NCBI GenBank assembly: GCA_963799455.1
Contig: CAWCXF010000004.1
Coordinates: 62,001 to 126,000 of the forward strand
Source of the DNA: CAWCXF01 sp963799455
GTDB taxonomy: Bacteria > Pseudomonadota > Alphaproteobacteria > Rhodobacterales > Rhodobacteraceae
DNA: 64,000 nt
Direction: 5' to 3'
Part shown: positions 53,941 through 62,726 of the stretch, piece after piece
How positions within the stretch are numbered: position 1 is the first letter of the stretch
Layout: each line of letters opens with the position of its first letter
Program-made: the position numbers and the translations under genes
The notes under the pieces: model-generated
Databases searched by the model: none
Told to the model about the DNA's origin: nothing
Seen by the model: the letters and a program-made list of their open reading frames with translations, nothing else

Positions 53941-54698
53941 GCGCGCCCGTGATCCTGGAGGCGCGCGGCGTCGAGAAGCGCTTCGGCGCCGTGGCGGCCG
54001 CCGACGACGTGAACGTGGCCGTGCCCCGCGGCGAGAAGCTGTCGCTGATCGGCGCCAACGGCGCCGGCAAGACCACCTTCATGAACATCGTCACGGGCTA
54101 CATGAAGCCCGACGCGGGCCGCATCCTGCTGGGCGGCGACGACGTGACCCGCCTGGGCCCCCGCGCGATCGCGCGGCGCGGCGTCTGCCGATCGTTCCAG
54201 ATCCCCCAGCTCGTCGAGCCGATGACCGCGCGCGAGAACCTGATGGTGGCCGTGGGCGCCTCCCGGCGCCGCCTGAGCGGCCTGCGCCCGGCTCATGACG
54301 GCGCGAGCGAGGCCGAGGCGGAGGGCCTGCTCGACCGCTTCGGCCTCGGGCCCTACGCCGGCCGGTCGGTGAGCGAGCTTCCGGGCGGGGTGCGCAAGCT
54401 CCTCGACATCGCCATGGCGATCGTGCGCCGCCCCTCGGTGCTGCTGCTCGACGAGCCCACCTCCGGCGTCAGCGTGGACGAGAAGTTCCCGCTGATGGAC
54501 ACGGTGATGGCGGCGCTCGCCGGAGGCGACGTGACGGTGATCTTCGTCGAGCACGACATGGACATCGTGACCCGCTACTCCGACCGGGTGCTCGCCTTCT
54601 ACCAGGGCCGGGTGATCGCCGACGACCCGCCGGACGAGGTGCTGCGCGACCCCGACGTGCAGCGCTACGTCACCGGCGCGCCCAAGGAGGCCGCATGA
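53937..54698 (+). CDS. Branched-chain amino acid-type ABC ATPase (LivG family), atypical signature
   Basis: 253 residues; ATG overlaps the LivM stop. Walker A GANGAGKTT, Walker B VLLLDEPTSGVS and FVEHDMDIV switch His are normal. The ABC signature reads SELPGGVRKLLDIA, where most LivG have LSYGQQRRLEIA-like sequence, and the D-loop region is VDEKFPLMDTVMAAL. The variation points to a separate LivG subfamily rather than damage, since all other motifs are intact. Confidence 0.93.
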   Translation: MSAPVILEARGVEKRFGAVAAADDVNVAVPRGEKLSLIGANGAGKTTFMNIVTGYMKPDAGRILLGGDDVTRLGPRAIARRGVCRSFQIPQLVEPMTARENLMVAVGASRRRLSGLRPAHDGASEAEAEGLLDRFGLGPYAGRSVSELPGGVRKLLDIAMAIVRRPSVLLLDEPTSGVSVDEKFPLMDTVMAALAGGDVTVIFVEHDMDIVTRYSDRVLAFYQGRVIADDPPDEVLRDPDVQRYVTGAPKEAA

Positions 54699-55354
54699 CC
54701 CTCCGGGCCGAGGGCGTCGAGGTGCGCATCGGCGCCATCACCGCGCTGCGCGGGGTCTCGCTCGAGGCGGCCCCCGGAGAGCTGATCGGTCTCTCGGGCC
54801 GCAACGGCGCCGGCAAGACCACCTTCATGAAGGCGGTGATGGGGCTCCATGCGCTCCGCGGCGGCTCCATCGCCTTCGACGGCACCGACCTCTCGGGCGT
54901 GCCGACCCACGGCCGCGCCGCGATGGGCATCGGCTACATGCCCGAGGACCGCGGCCTCGTCCCCGAGCTGACGGTGGAGGAGAACCTCCTGCTGCCCAGC
55001 TGGGTCACGCCCGCGCTCGACGGCCCCGAGCGGCTGGCGCTCGTCTACGAGATCATGCCTGAGCTGGCGGAGATGAGCGACAGGCGCGCGCTCCTCCTCT
55101 CCGGCGGCCAGCAGAAGCTCGTGGCGCTCGGCCGCGCGCTCGCCGCCGGCACGCGGCTGCTCCTGCTCGACGAGCCCTTCGAGGGCGTGGCGCCCGCGCT
55201 CGCGCAGCGTCTGTCGGAGGTGATCGCGCGCCTCAAGGGCGGCGAGACGGCGGTGATCCTGAGCCGCTCGGAGCTGCACCACGGCTTCGACGCCTTCGAC
55301 CGCGACGTGGTGATCGAGCGCGGCGCCAACCGGCCCGAGAGGGCGCCGGCGTGA
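54695..55354 (+). CDS. Branched-chain amino acid-type ABC ATPase (LivF family)
   Basis: 219 residues, slightly short for LivF (about 235). ATG overlaps the LivG stop. Walker A GRNGAGKTT, signature LLSGGQQKLVALGRAL, Walker B LLLLDEPFEGVAP, and the typical MGIGYMPEDRGLVPELTVEENL. Completes the ABC importer. Its stop overlaps a GTG that opens the spacer frame at 55351. Confidence 0.94.
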   Translation: MTLRAEGVEVRIGAITALRGVSLEAAPGELIGLSGRNGAGKTTFMKAVMGLHALRGGSIAFDGTDLSGVPTHGRAAMGIGYMPEDRGLVPELTVEENLLLPSWVTPALDGPERLALVYEIMPELAEMSDRRALLLSGGQQKLVALGRALAAGTRLLLLDEPFEGVAPALAQRLSEVIARLKGGETAVILSRSELHHGFDAFDRDVVIERGANRPERAPA

Positions 55355-55671
55355 GCGGCCATGGCGCCGGCGGCGCTCACCGCGGCAGGACCGTCCGCGG
55401 CGGTGGGACCGCCCATGGCGACGGGACCGGGGCCTGCGGTGGGGCCGGGGTCCGCGCTCGGACCGCTTGCAGTGGCAGGATCGTTCGCGGCGGCGGGAGC
55501 AAGGTCCGCGGCGGGTCCGTCCGCAGCGAGCGCACGGCCGCGGTGAGCGGATGGCGGCGGCGGAGCCATGCCGGGACGGCGAGCCCCGGCGCTCCCCTGG
55601 GAGCGGTCAGGCGACGGATCGCCACGCGGGCGACCGGCCTGAGCCGGGCCGTCCGAAGGCGCCCGGCATGA
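55351..55671 (+). other. Gly/Arg/Ala-rich spacer ORF with duplicated gene junction
   Basis: Open frame from a GTG overlapping the livF stop to a TGA overlapping the ligase ATG at 55668. The two borders resemble each other (GGCGCCGGCGTGAGCGGCC at 55342 and GGCGCCCGGCATGAGCG at 55658), so the junction looks duplicated, exactly as at 39063-39425. The interior has loose 18-20-base repeats (GGACCG...GCGGCGG). In a second frame it is Pro/Ala/Gly-rich, much like the 39063 spacer. No known protein. Confidence 0.5.
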
Positions 55672-57249
55672 GCGCGCCCTCCCCCGCCCTGAGGCGCGAG
55701 ACGCATTTCGGCCGGCCCATGGCCTGCTACGCCGAGCGGCCGCCCGACGCCTTCGCCATGCTGGCCGCCCATGAGGGATCGGGGGCCGACGCCGTGGTCG
55801 AGGGCTCCGCCCGGCTGAGCCACGCCGCGCTGCACCGCGCGGCCGGGGGGCTCGCCGCGAGCCTCGCGGCGCAGGGCCTGCGGCCCGGCGACCGGGTGGC
55901 GCTGCTGATGGGCAACCGCTGGGAGCTCGCCGTGGCGGTGGTGGCGCTCCTGCGCGCGGGGCTGATCGCGGTGCCGGTGGGCGTGCGCTCACAGGCCCCC
56001 GAGCTGGCCCACGTCCTGGCCGACAGCGGCGCTCGCATGGTGCTGCACGACGGCGCGCTGGCGCACCTGCTGCCGCCTGGGATCGACGCCACCTCCGCCG
56101 ACGCCCCCGGCTTCGCCGCGATGCTCGACGCTTCCCCTGCGCCGCCGCACCCCGCTCGGGAGGAGGACGCCGCCGTCATCCTCTACACCTCGGGCACCAC
56201 GGGGCTGCCGAAGGGCGCGGTGCTCACCCATCTGGGGCTCGTCCACTCCGCGCTGCACTACCGGCACGCCTTCGGCCTCGGCCCCCGCGACCGCTCGCTG
56301 ATGGCGGTGCCTGCGAGCCACGTCACGGGGCTCGTGGCGAACCTCGCGACCATCCTCGGCGCGGGCGGCGCGCTGCTGGTCCTGCCCCGCTTCGAGGTGC
56401 CGGCCTTCCTCGACCTCGCGCGCGAGGAGCGGATGACCCACACCCTCATGGTCCCCGCGATGTACGAGCTGTGCCTGAGGCGCGCCGAGCTCGCCTCGGC
56501 CGGGCTCGACGCCTGGCGCGTGGGCGCCTTCGGCGGCGCGCCGATGGCGCGGGCGACGATCGAGCGGCTCGCCCGCGCCCTGCCGCGCCTGACCCTCGCC
56601 AATGCCTACGGCGCGACCGAAACCACCTCTCCCGCCACCATCATGCCGCCGGGCGGAGGCCCGCTCGACAGCGTGGGCCGCGCGGTCCCCTGCGGCGCGC
56701 TGCGCGTGGTGGACGAGGGGGCGCGCGACGCGGCCCCCGGCGAGCCCGGCGAGATTCTGGATCGCGGGGCCGATGGTGAGCCCCGGCTACTGGGGGGATC
56801 CGGAGGCCACCGCGGAGGCCTTCGAGGGGCCGTTCTGGCGCTCGGGCGACGTGGGCGCACTCGACGCGGCGGGCTTCCTGCGCGTGCTCGACCGGCTCAA
56901 GGACGTGGTCAACCGCGGCGGCCACAAGGTCTGGTCGGCCGAGGTCGAGGCGGTGCTGCTCGCCCACGACGCGGTGGCCGAGGCGGCGGTGATCGCGGTG
57001 CCCTGCCCCGTCCTGGGCGAGCGCGTCCACGCCGTCGTCCACCCCCGCGAGGGGGCCGCGCTCGACGTGGAGGCCTTGCGCGCCTTCTGCGCCGAGCGGA
57101 TGTCGGACTACAAGGTGCCAGAGGGCGTCACCACGACGGCCGAGCCGCTGCCGCGCAACGCGGGCGGCAAGGTGCTCAAGAGGGAGCTGCGCGCGCTCCT
57201 GGGCCCCGTGCCCGCCGACCCCGCGCGCCAGAGGGAGGAGACAGGATGA
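55668..57249 (+). CDS. Acyl-CoA synthetase (AMP-binding), with a +1 frameshift
   Basis: Adenylate-forming ligase: ILYTSGTTGLPKGAVLTHLG, GAFGGAPMARATIERLA, LANAYGATETTSPATI. At about 56757 an extra T breaks the frame; removing it joins GEPGE to IWIAGPMVSPGYWGDPEATA, and the C-terminal part (WRSGDVGALDAAGFLRVLDR, VVNRGGHKVWSAEVE, catalytic Lys in NAGGKVLKRE) is intact. The span is 3x527+1, so 526 residues when corrected. Substrate unknown; its position between a Liv-type importer and cyclase and dehydrogenase genes suggests an imported acid. ATG overlaps the spacer stop. Confidence 0.9.
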
Positions 57250-58265
57250 GGCTCACCATGATGGCCACGGCGCTCGGCCTGGCCGCGCTGCCGGCGCTGG
57301 CGCAGGACGCCGCGCAGGACGACGCCGCCCAGGAAGACGCCGCGCAGCAGGACTCTGAAGCGGGAGCGCAGGACGCCGCGCAGGCGGACTGGACCGAATC
57401 CCAGTGGGGCCCCGAGGACGAGGTCGGGTCGGCCAACCGGATCACGCCCGAGAGCGTGGTGGCCGCCGCCGACCTCGTGACCGAGGGGAAGGTCTACCCC
57501 TTGGGCATCGTGATCGGGCGCGACACGCCCGCTTTCCCGCCGCGCTCGCTGTCGGTGACGGTGCTCCAGCCGGGGCAGGTCCACGGCGTGACCCTGGGCC
57601 CGACCCTGACCAGCTACAACGACGACATCTTCATGGGCTGGCTCGGCATCGGCTCCCAGATCGACGGGCTCGGCCATCTCGGGGTCGACGGCGTCTACTA
57701 CAACGGGTTCGAGGCGTCCGAGTTCGCCGCCGCCGACGGGCTCACGAGGCTCGGGATCGAGAAGATCCCGCCGCTGGTCGCGCGCGGCGTGATGCTCGAC
57801 ATGGCCGCGTTCTACGGCCAGGAGATCGTCGAGGAGGGCACCGCCTACACGGCCGAGGACATCGGGGCCGCGGCCGAGGCGCAGGGCGTCGAGATCCGCG
57901 AGGGCGACGTGGTGCTGTTCCACTCGGGCTGGCTCGACCTGATCGACGGCGAGAGCCCCGACACCGAGCGCTACGGCTCGGTCGAGCCGGGGCTGGGCAA
58001 GTCGGGCGCCGAGATGCTGGCCGAGATCGGCGCGGTCGCGGTCGGCGCCGACACCTGGGGGGTCGAGGCCGTGCCCTTCGAGGAGGGCGTGGGCACCTTC
58101 GAGATCCACCAGATCCTGCTGGCCAAGAACGGCATCTACATGCTGGAGAACATGGACACGCGGGCCCTGGCCTCCGACGGCGTGCACGAGTTCCTGTTCG
58201 TGCTCGGCCAGGCGCGCCTCAAGGGCGCGGTGCAGATGATGATCAACCCGGTCGCCATCCGCTGA
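57246..58265 (+). CDS. Secreted cyclase-family (kynurenine-formamidase-like) hydrolase
   Basis: 339 residues; ATG overlaps the ligase stop by 4 bases. Signal peptide (LTMMATALGLAALPALAQ), then a low-complexity Ala/Asp/Gln repeat DAAQDDAAQEDAAQQD, then the PF04199 cyclase fold: WGPEDEVGSANRITPE, metal-site region GIGSQIDGLGHLGVDG (the family's HxGTHxDxxxH with the first positions changed, as in the GSQ/GTQ-D subgroup), EGDVVLFHSGW and VGADTWGVEAVPFE. Likely hydrolyses a cyclic or formamide bond in the periplasm. Confidence 0.87.
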   Translation: MRLTMMATALGLAALPALAQDAAQDDAAQEDAAQQDSEAGAQDAAQADWTESQWGPEDEVGSANRITPESVVAAADLVTEGKVYPLGIVIGRDTPAFPPRSLSVTVLQPGQVHGVTLGPTLTSYNDDIFMGWLGIGSQIDGLGHLGVDGVYYNGFEASEFAAADGLTRLGIEKIPPLVARGVMLDMAAFYGQEIVEEGTAYTAEDIGAAAEAQGVEIREGDVVLFHSGWLDLIDGESPDTERYGSVEPGLGKSGAEMLAEIGAVAVGADTWGVEAVPFEEGVGTFEIHQILLAKNGIYMLENMDTRALASDGVHEFLFVLGQARLKGAVQMMINPVAIR

Positions 58266-58317
58266 CCCCCGCGGCGCCCGCGCACAGGGCGCCGCCACCC
58301 CGAGCTTCGGAGGAGCC

Positions 58318-59448
58318 ATGCGGACCCGCGCCGCCGTCCTGAGCGCCTATCCCGCCGAGCGCCCCTACGCGCGCTCGCGGCCCCTCTCGATCGAGACGGT
58401 CGATCTCGACGATCCGGGGCCAGGCGAGGTGCTGGTGCGGGTGATGGCGGCCGGCCTGTGCCACTCGGACCTGTCGGTCATCGACGGGAGCCGGCCGCGC
58501 CCGATGCCGATGGCGCTGGGCCACGAGGCGGCGGGCGTGGTCGAGCGGACGGGCGAGGGCGTGGGCGACCTCGCCCCCGGCGAGCACGTGGTGATGGTGT
58601 TCGTGCCCTCCTGCGGCCACTGCGCGCCCTGCGCCGAGGGCCGGCCCGCCCTCTGCGAGCCCGGCGCGCGGGCCAACGCGGCCGGCACGCTGCTGTCGGG
58701 CGCGCGGCGGCTCCACCGCGGCGGGCACGACCTCAACCACCATCTCGGCGCCTCCGCCTTCGCCGAGCACGCCGTGGTCTCGCGCCGCTCGCTGGTGCGC
58801 GTCGATCCCGAGCTGCCCTTCGCCACCGCGGCGCTCTTCGGCTGCGCCGTGCTCACCGGCATGGGCGCGGTGGTCAACACCGGCGCCCTGCGCGCGGGCG
58901 AGAGGGTCGCCGTGGTGGGCCTGGGCGGCGTCGGGCTCGCGGCGGTGCTGGGCGCGCTGGCGGCGGGGGCCGCGGAGGTGGTCGGCATCGACGTCGAGCC
59001 CCGCAAGCTCGCCGCGGCCAAGGCCCTGGGCGCCACGGCGGCCTTCTCCTCGCGCGACCCCGGCTGCGCCGAGGCGGTGCGCGAGGCGACGCGCGGCGGC
59101 GTCGATCTGGCCGTCGAGACGGCCGGGGTGGTGCCCGCGCTGGAGGTGGCCCTCGCCGCCACCCGCCGCGGCGGGCGCACGGTGACGGCGGGGCTCGCCG
59201 GCCCCGAGGCGCGGCTGCCGCTCTCGCCGCTCGCCCTCGTCGCCGAGGAGCGCACGCTCAAGGGCTGCTACCTCGGCGGCGGCGTGCCCTCGCGCGACAT
59301 CGGGCGATACATGGCGCTCCACCGCCACGGCCGCCTGCCCGTCGAGCGCCTGCGCAGCGGCACCGGCGCGCTCTCGGCGATCAACGAGGGCTTCGACCTG
59401 CTGGCTGAGGGCCGCGCCATCCGCCACGTGATCGAGATGGACGCCTGA
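58318..59448 (+). CDS. Zinc-dependent alcohol dehydrogenase (MDR family)
   Basis: 376 residues; GGAGG before ATG 58318. Catalytic zinc ligands in AAGLCHSDLSVIDG and LGHEAAGVVE; structural zinc Cys set in SCGHCAPCAEGRPALC; cofactor motif VAVVGLGGVGLAAVLG with an acidic residue after beta-2 (VVGIDVEPRK), so NAD(H). Class III/benzyl-alcohol-like length. Probably oxidises an alcohol intermediate of the neighbouring acid or aromatic pathway. Confidence 0.92.
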   Translation: MRTRAAVLSAYPAERPYARSRPLSIETVDLDDPGPGEVLVRVMAAGLCHSDLSVIDGSRPRPMPMALGHEAAGVVERTGEGVGDLAPGEHVVMVFVPSCGHCAPCAEGRPALCEPGARANAAGTLLSGARRLHRGGHDLNHHLGASAFAEHAVVSRRSLVRVDPELPFATAALFGCAVLTGMGAVVNTGALRAGERVAVVGLGGVGLAAVLGALAAGAAEVVGIDVEPRKLAAAKALGATAAFSSRDPGCAEAVREATRGGVDLAVETAGVVPALEVALAATRRGGRTVTAGLAGPEARLPLSPLALVAEERTLKGCYLGGGVPSRDIGRYMALHRHGRLPVERLRSGTGALSAINEGFDLLAEGRAIRHVIEMDA

Positions 59449-59683
59449 TCCGGGCGCCGGGTCCGCACGGGGCAAGCCGCGCGAGGCTCGCCCCCGCCGG
59501 GCCGCGGCGGCCGGGAGGAAAGCGGTTCGGGGCCCGGCGGGGGCGCGCGCCCTCCCGGGCTGGCGCGCTCGACCGCCCCTCCGAGGCCCGTGCCCGCGAC
59601 GCCGCCGCGCCCCTGTCCTTCGCTCGCCGGGGCTCGTATCCTCGGGCATCGACACCTCTCCATCGCCAGAGGAGGACACGGCC

Positions 59684-61048
59684 GTGAACGAGCAGACATC
59701 CCCCCCGAGCCTGCGGATCGCCGTCACGCCCTCGGGCACGACCCCGGGCTACATGCCGGGCTTCGGCAACGACTTCGAGACCGAGGCGCTGCCCGGCGCC
59801 CTGCCGCGGGGCATGAACAGCCCCCAGCGCTGCGCCTACGGCCTTTACGGCGAGCAGCTCTCGGGCACCGCCTTCACCGCGCCCTCGCACCGCAACGAGC
59901 GCAGCTGGTGCTACCGCATCCGCCCCTCGGTCAAGCATTCGGGCCGCACCGCGCGCACCCCCCTGCCCTATTGGAAGTCCGCGCCGAACGTGGTCGAGGA
60001 CGTGACCTCGCTGGGCCAGTACCGCTGGGATCCGGTGCCGCACGCCTCAGAGCCGCTGACCTGGCTCACGGGCATGCGGACGATGACCACGGCCGGGGAC
60101 GTGAACACGCAGGTCGGCATGGCGGCCCACGTCTACCTCGTCACCGCCTCGATGGAGGACGCCTACTTCTACTCCGCCGACAGCGAGATGCTGGTCGTGC
60201 CGCAGGAGGGGCGGCTGCGCTTTTGCACCGAGCTCGGCGTGATCGACCTGGAGCCGCAGGAGATCGCGCTGATCCCGCGCGGGCTTGTCCACCGGGTCGA
60301 GGTGCTGGAGGGGCCGTGCCGCGGCTTCGTGTGCGAGAATTACGGGCAGCCCTTCGAGCTGCCGGGCCGCGGGCCGATCGGCGCCAACTGCATGGCCAAC
60401 CGGCGCGACTTCCTCACGCCCGTGGCCGCCTTCGAGGACCGCGAGACGCCCTCGACCCTCACCATCAAGTGGTGCGGCCAGTTCCACGAGACGCGCATCG
60501 GGCACTCGCCCCTCGACGTGGTGGCCTGGCATGGCAACTACGCGCCGGTGAAGTACGACCTGCGGACCTACTGCCCGGTGGGCGCGATCCTCTTCGACCA
60601 CCCCGACCCGTCGATCTTCACCGTGCTGACGGCGCCCTCGGGGGTGGAGGGCACGGCCAACATCGACTTCGTGCTCTTCCGCGACCGTTGGGGCGTGGCC
60701 GAGGACACCTTCCGCCCGCCCTGGTACCACAAGAACGTCATGTCCGAGCTGATGGGCAACATCCTGGGCCAGTACGACGCCAAGCCCCAGGGCTTCGTGC
60801 CGGGGGGCCTGAGCTTGCACAACATGATGCTGCCCCACGGGCCGGACCGGGAGGCGTTCGAGCGCGCCTCGAAGGCCGAGCTGAAGCCCGTCAAGCTGGA
60901 GGACACGATGTCCTTCATGTTCGAGACCCGCTTCCCGCAGCACCTCACCGCCTTCGCCGCGAAGGAGGCGCCCTTGCAGGACGACTACGTGGACTGCTGG
61001 GCCGACCTGCCCAAGCTGTTCGACGGCACGCCGGGCAGGAAGGGGTGA
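59684..61048 (+). CDS. hmgA: Homogentisate 1,2-dioxygenase
   Basis: 454 residues, GTG 59684 with AGAGGAGG 8 bases upstream. Opens the homogentisate ring to 4-maleylacetoacetate in phenylalanine/tyrosine breakdown. Near-diagnostic blocks: YMPGFGNDFETEALPGALP, GMNSPQRCAYGLYGEQLSG, MAAHVYLVTASMEDAYFYSA, EVLEGPCRGFVCENYG, FRPPWYHKNVMSELMG and SFMFETRFPQHLT. The iron-binding His/Glu cluster lies in the last third. Length is typical. A maleylacetoacetate isomerase gene is not seen in the window. Confidence 0.97.
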   Translation: MNEQTSPPSLRIAVTPSGTTPGYMPGFGNDFETEALPGALPRGMNSPQRCAYGLYGEQLSGTAFTAPSHRNERSWCYRIRPSVKHSGRTARTPLPYWKSAPNVVEDVTSLGQYRWDPVPHASEPLTWLTGMRTMTTAGDVNTQVGMAAHVYLVTASMEDAYFYSADSEMLVVPQEGRLRFCTELGVIDLEPQEIALIPRGLVHRVEVLEGPCRGFVCENYGQPFELPGRGPIGANCMANRRDFLTPVAAFEDRETPSTLTIKWCGQFHETRIGHSPLDVVAWHGNYAPVKYDLRTYCPVGAILFDHPDPSIFTVLTAPSGVEGTANIDFVLFRDRWGVAEDTFRPPWYHKNVMSELMGNILGQYDAKPQGFVPGGLSLHNMMLPHGPDREAFERASKAELKPVKLEDTMSFMFETRFPQHLTAFAAKEAPLQDDYVDCWADLPKLFDGTPGRKG

Positions 61049-61207
61049 CGGCTCGGGCGCGCTCTTGTGCCGAAGACTCACCGCACGTCACGATGGGCGC
61101 CGGGGCATCGACGGGGACATGCGAACACGGACGCTGCCTCGCGCGAGGTCGTCCTCGAAGATCGGGCACGCCGCCCGCCTCTGCCGTAGGATCTTCGGAA
61201 CAGAATC

Positions 61208-61769
61208 GTGACGTTCGTCTCGACATCGCTGACCGGCACGCTCCCGTCCCTGCCGACCGCAGCCCACGCCGCGCCGTCCCGATCTTCGAGCCGCCGGACG
61301 GATCCATCCCCGACGACGGCCCACGACCTGGCAGCGGCGGCGGCGGTCGGTTCCTTCCCTTCGACCCGGACTTCATCGAGCTCGCCCCCGGGCGCGTCGA
61401 TGGGGAGCGCAAGACGGTGCTCACCGTCCTCGCCGACGAGCCAGGGACGCCGGTCCTGCTCGAAAGCCCGACGATCCTGCACAGAAAGGAGACGACGTCC
61501 GGCCCCATACCGGGCGAGCCCGTGACCCAGGGGGAGTTCCTGCTTCGGCTCGGCGACCTGTCCGGCTCCAGCGCCCACCTCGCGATCTCGTCCGACGACC
61601 CCAACTCGGTCATCCCCTACGGGGGGAGCCCCTCACCGGCCAGACATCGCGGGCGAACGCGAAGATCTTCGCCACCGCGCCCTCGCCCATCCCGGTCCCC
61701 GCCACGCTGCCGCTCCTGGCCGGCGCGCTCGGCATCGGCGCGCTCGCCCAGCGCCGGCGCGGGGCCTAG
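61208..61769 (+). pseudogene. VPLPA-CTERM-type sorting-signal protein, frame-disrupted
   Basis: The last 30 codons before TAG 61767 read APSPIPVPATLPLLAGAL, then GIGALAQRRRGA: a (V/I)PxPA motif, one hydrophobic helix and an Arg cluster, i.e. the C-terminal sorting signal of rhodobacterial VPLPA-CTERM proteins cut by an exosortase-like enzyme. The body (FEPPDGSIPDDGPRP to SSDDPNSVIPYG) is in another frame; a G run at about 61621-61626 accounts for the shift (7 Gs instead of 6 would join them). A GTG at 61208 begins a possible leader (TLPSLPTAAHAAPS) in yet another frame. Either a pseudogene or a gene with sequencing indels. Confidence 0.55.
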
Positions 61770-61781
61770 GGCGAAGGGCGG

Positions 61782-62726
61782 GTGAGGCTCGCGACCCTGC
61801 CAGGGCCCACGCCCGACGGGCGCCTGGTCGCGGTCGAGGGCGACGCCTGCCGCCCGCTCGCCTGCGGCACGATGCTGGCCTGGCTCGACGGGGGCGACGC
61901 GACCCTGGGCGAGCCCGAGCCGTTCGACGCGGGCCTCTGCCTCGCCCCCCTGCCGCGGACCTGGCAGTTCCTCGACGGGTCGGCCTACGTCAACCACGTG
62001 GACCTCGTCCGCCGCGCCCGCGGGGCCGAGATGCCCGAGCGGTTCTGGCACGACCCGCTGATGTATCAGGGCCTGTCGGTCTTCTCCGCCCCCACCGCGC
62101 CGATCCCCTCGCGCGCCCACTGGGGCACCGACCTGGAGGCGGAGGTCGCCGTGATCACCGGCCCCGTCCCCATGGGTGTCGCGCCGGAGGAGGCGGCCCG
62201 CGCGATCCGGCTGGTGTGCCTGCTCGACGACGTGTCCTTGCGCGGCCTGATCCCGGACGAGCTGGCCAAGGGCTTCGGCTTCGTCCACGGCAAGCCCGCC
62301 TCGGCGCTCTCGCCGCTGGCCCTGACGCCCGACGAGGCGCCGGGCTGGGACGGCGCGCGCCTGCACGGCGTCCTGCGCGTGGACGTGAACGGCGAGCCCT
62401 TCGGCCGGGTGGAGGCGGGCGAGGACATGACCTTCGACTTCCCCACGCTCGTCGCGCACGCGGCGCGCACGCGCGACCTGCCCGCGGGCACCGTGATCGG
62501 GTCGGGCACCGTGTCGAACCGGGACGCGGACGGGGGCCCGGGCCTGCCGGTGGCCGAGGGCGGGCGCGGCTACGCCTGCATCGCCGAGCAGCGGGTGGTC
62601 GAGACCCTCCTGCACGGCGCCCCCCGCACCCCGTTCCTGCGCCCCGGCGACAGCGTGACCATCCGGATGGAGGGGCCCGAGGGCTCGCCCTTCGGCGACA
62701 TCCACCAGACCGTCGAGGCCGCATGA
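61782..62726 (+). CDS. Fumarylacetoacetate hydrolase family protein
   Basis: 314 residues, GTG 61782. Catalyses, by context, cleavage of fumarylacetoacetate to fumarate and acetoacetate, the last step after HmgA. FAH-fold elements: RTWQFLDGSAYVNHVDLVRR, metal-binding Glu in GTDLEAEVAVITGP, VCLLDDVSLRGLIPDE, GKPASALSPLALTPDE and PAGTVIGSGTVSNRD. It is shorter than the eukaryotic-type FahA (about 420), like the bacterial tyrosine-pathway version. Overlaps the MBL gene by 4 bases. Confidence 0.93.
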   Translation: MRLATLPGPTPDGRLVAVEGDACRPLACGTMLAWLDGGDATLGEPEPFDAGLCLAPLPRTWQFLDGSAYVNHVDLVRRARGAEMPERFWHDPLMYQGLSVFSAPTAPIPSRAHWGTDLEAEVAVITGPVPMGVAPEEAARAIRLVCLLDDVSLRGLIPDELAKGFGFVHGKPASALSPLALTPDEAPGWDGARLHGVLRVDVNGEPFGRVEAGEDMTFDFPTLVAHAARTRDLPAGTVIGSGTVSNRDADGGPGLPVAEGGRGYACIAEQRVVETLLHGAPRTPFLRPGDSVTIRMEGPEGSPFGDIHQTVEAA

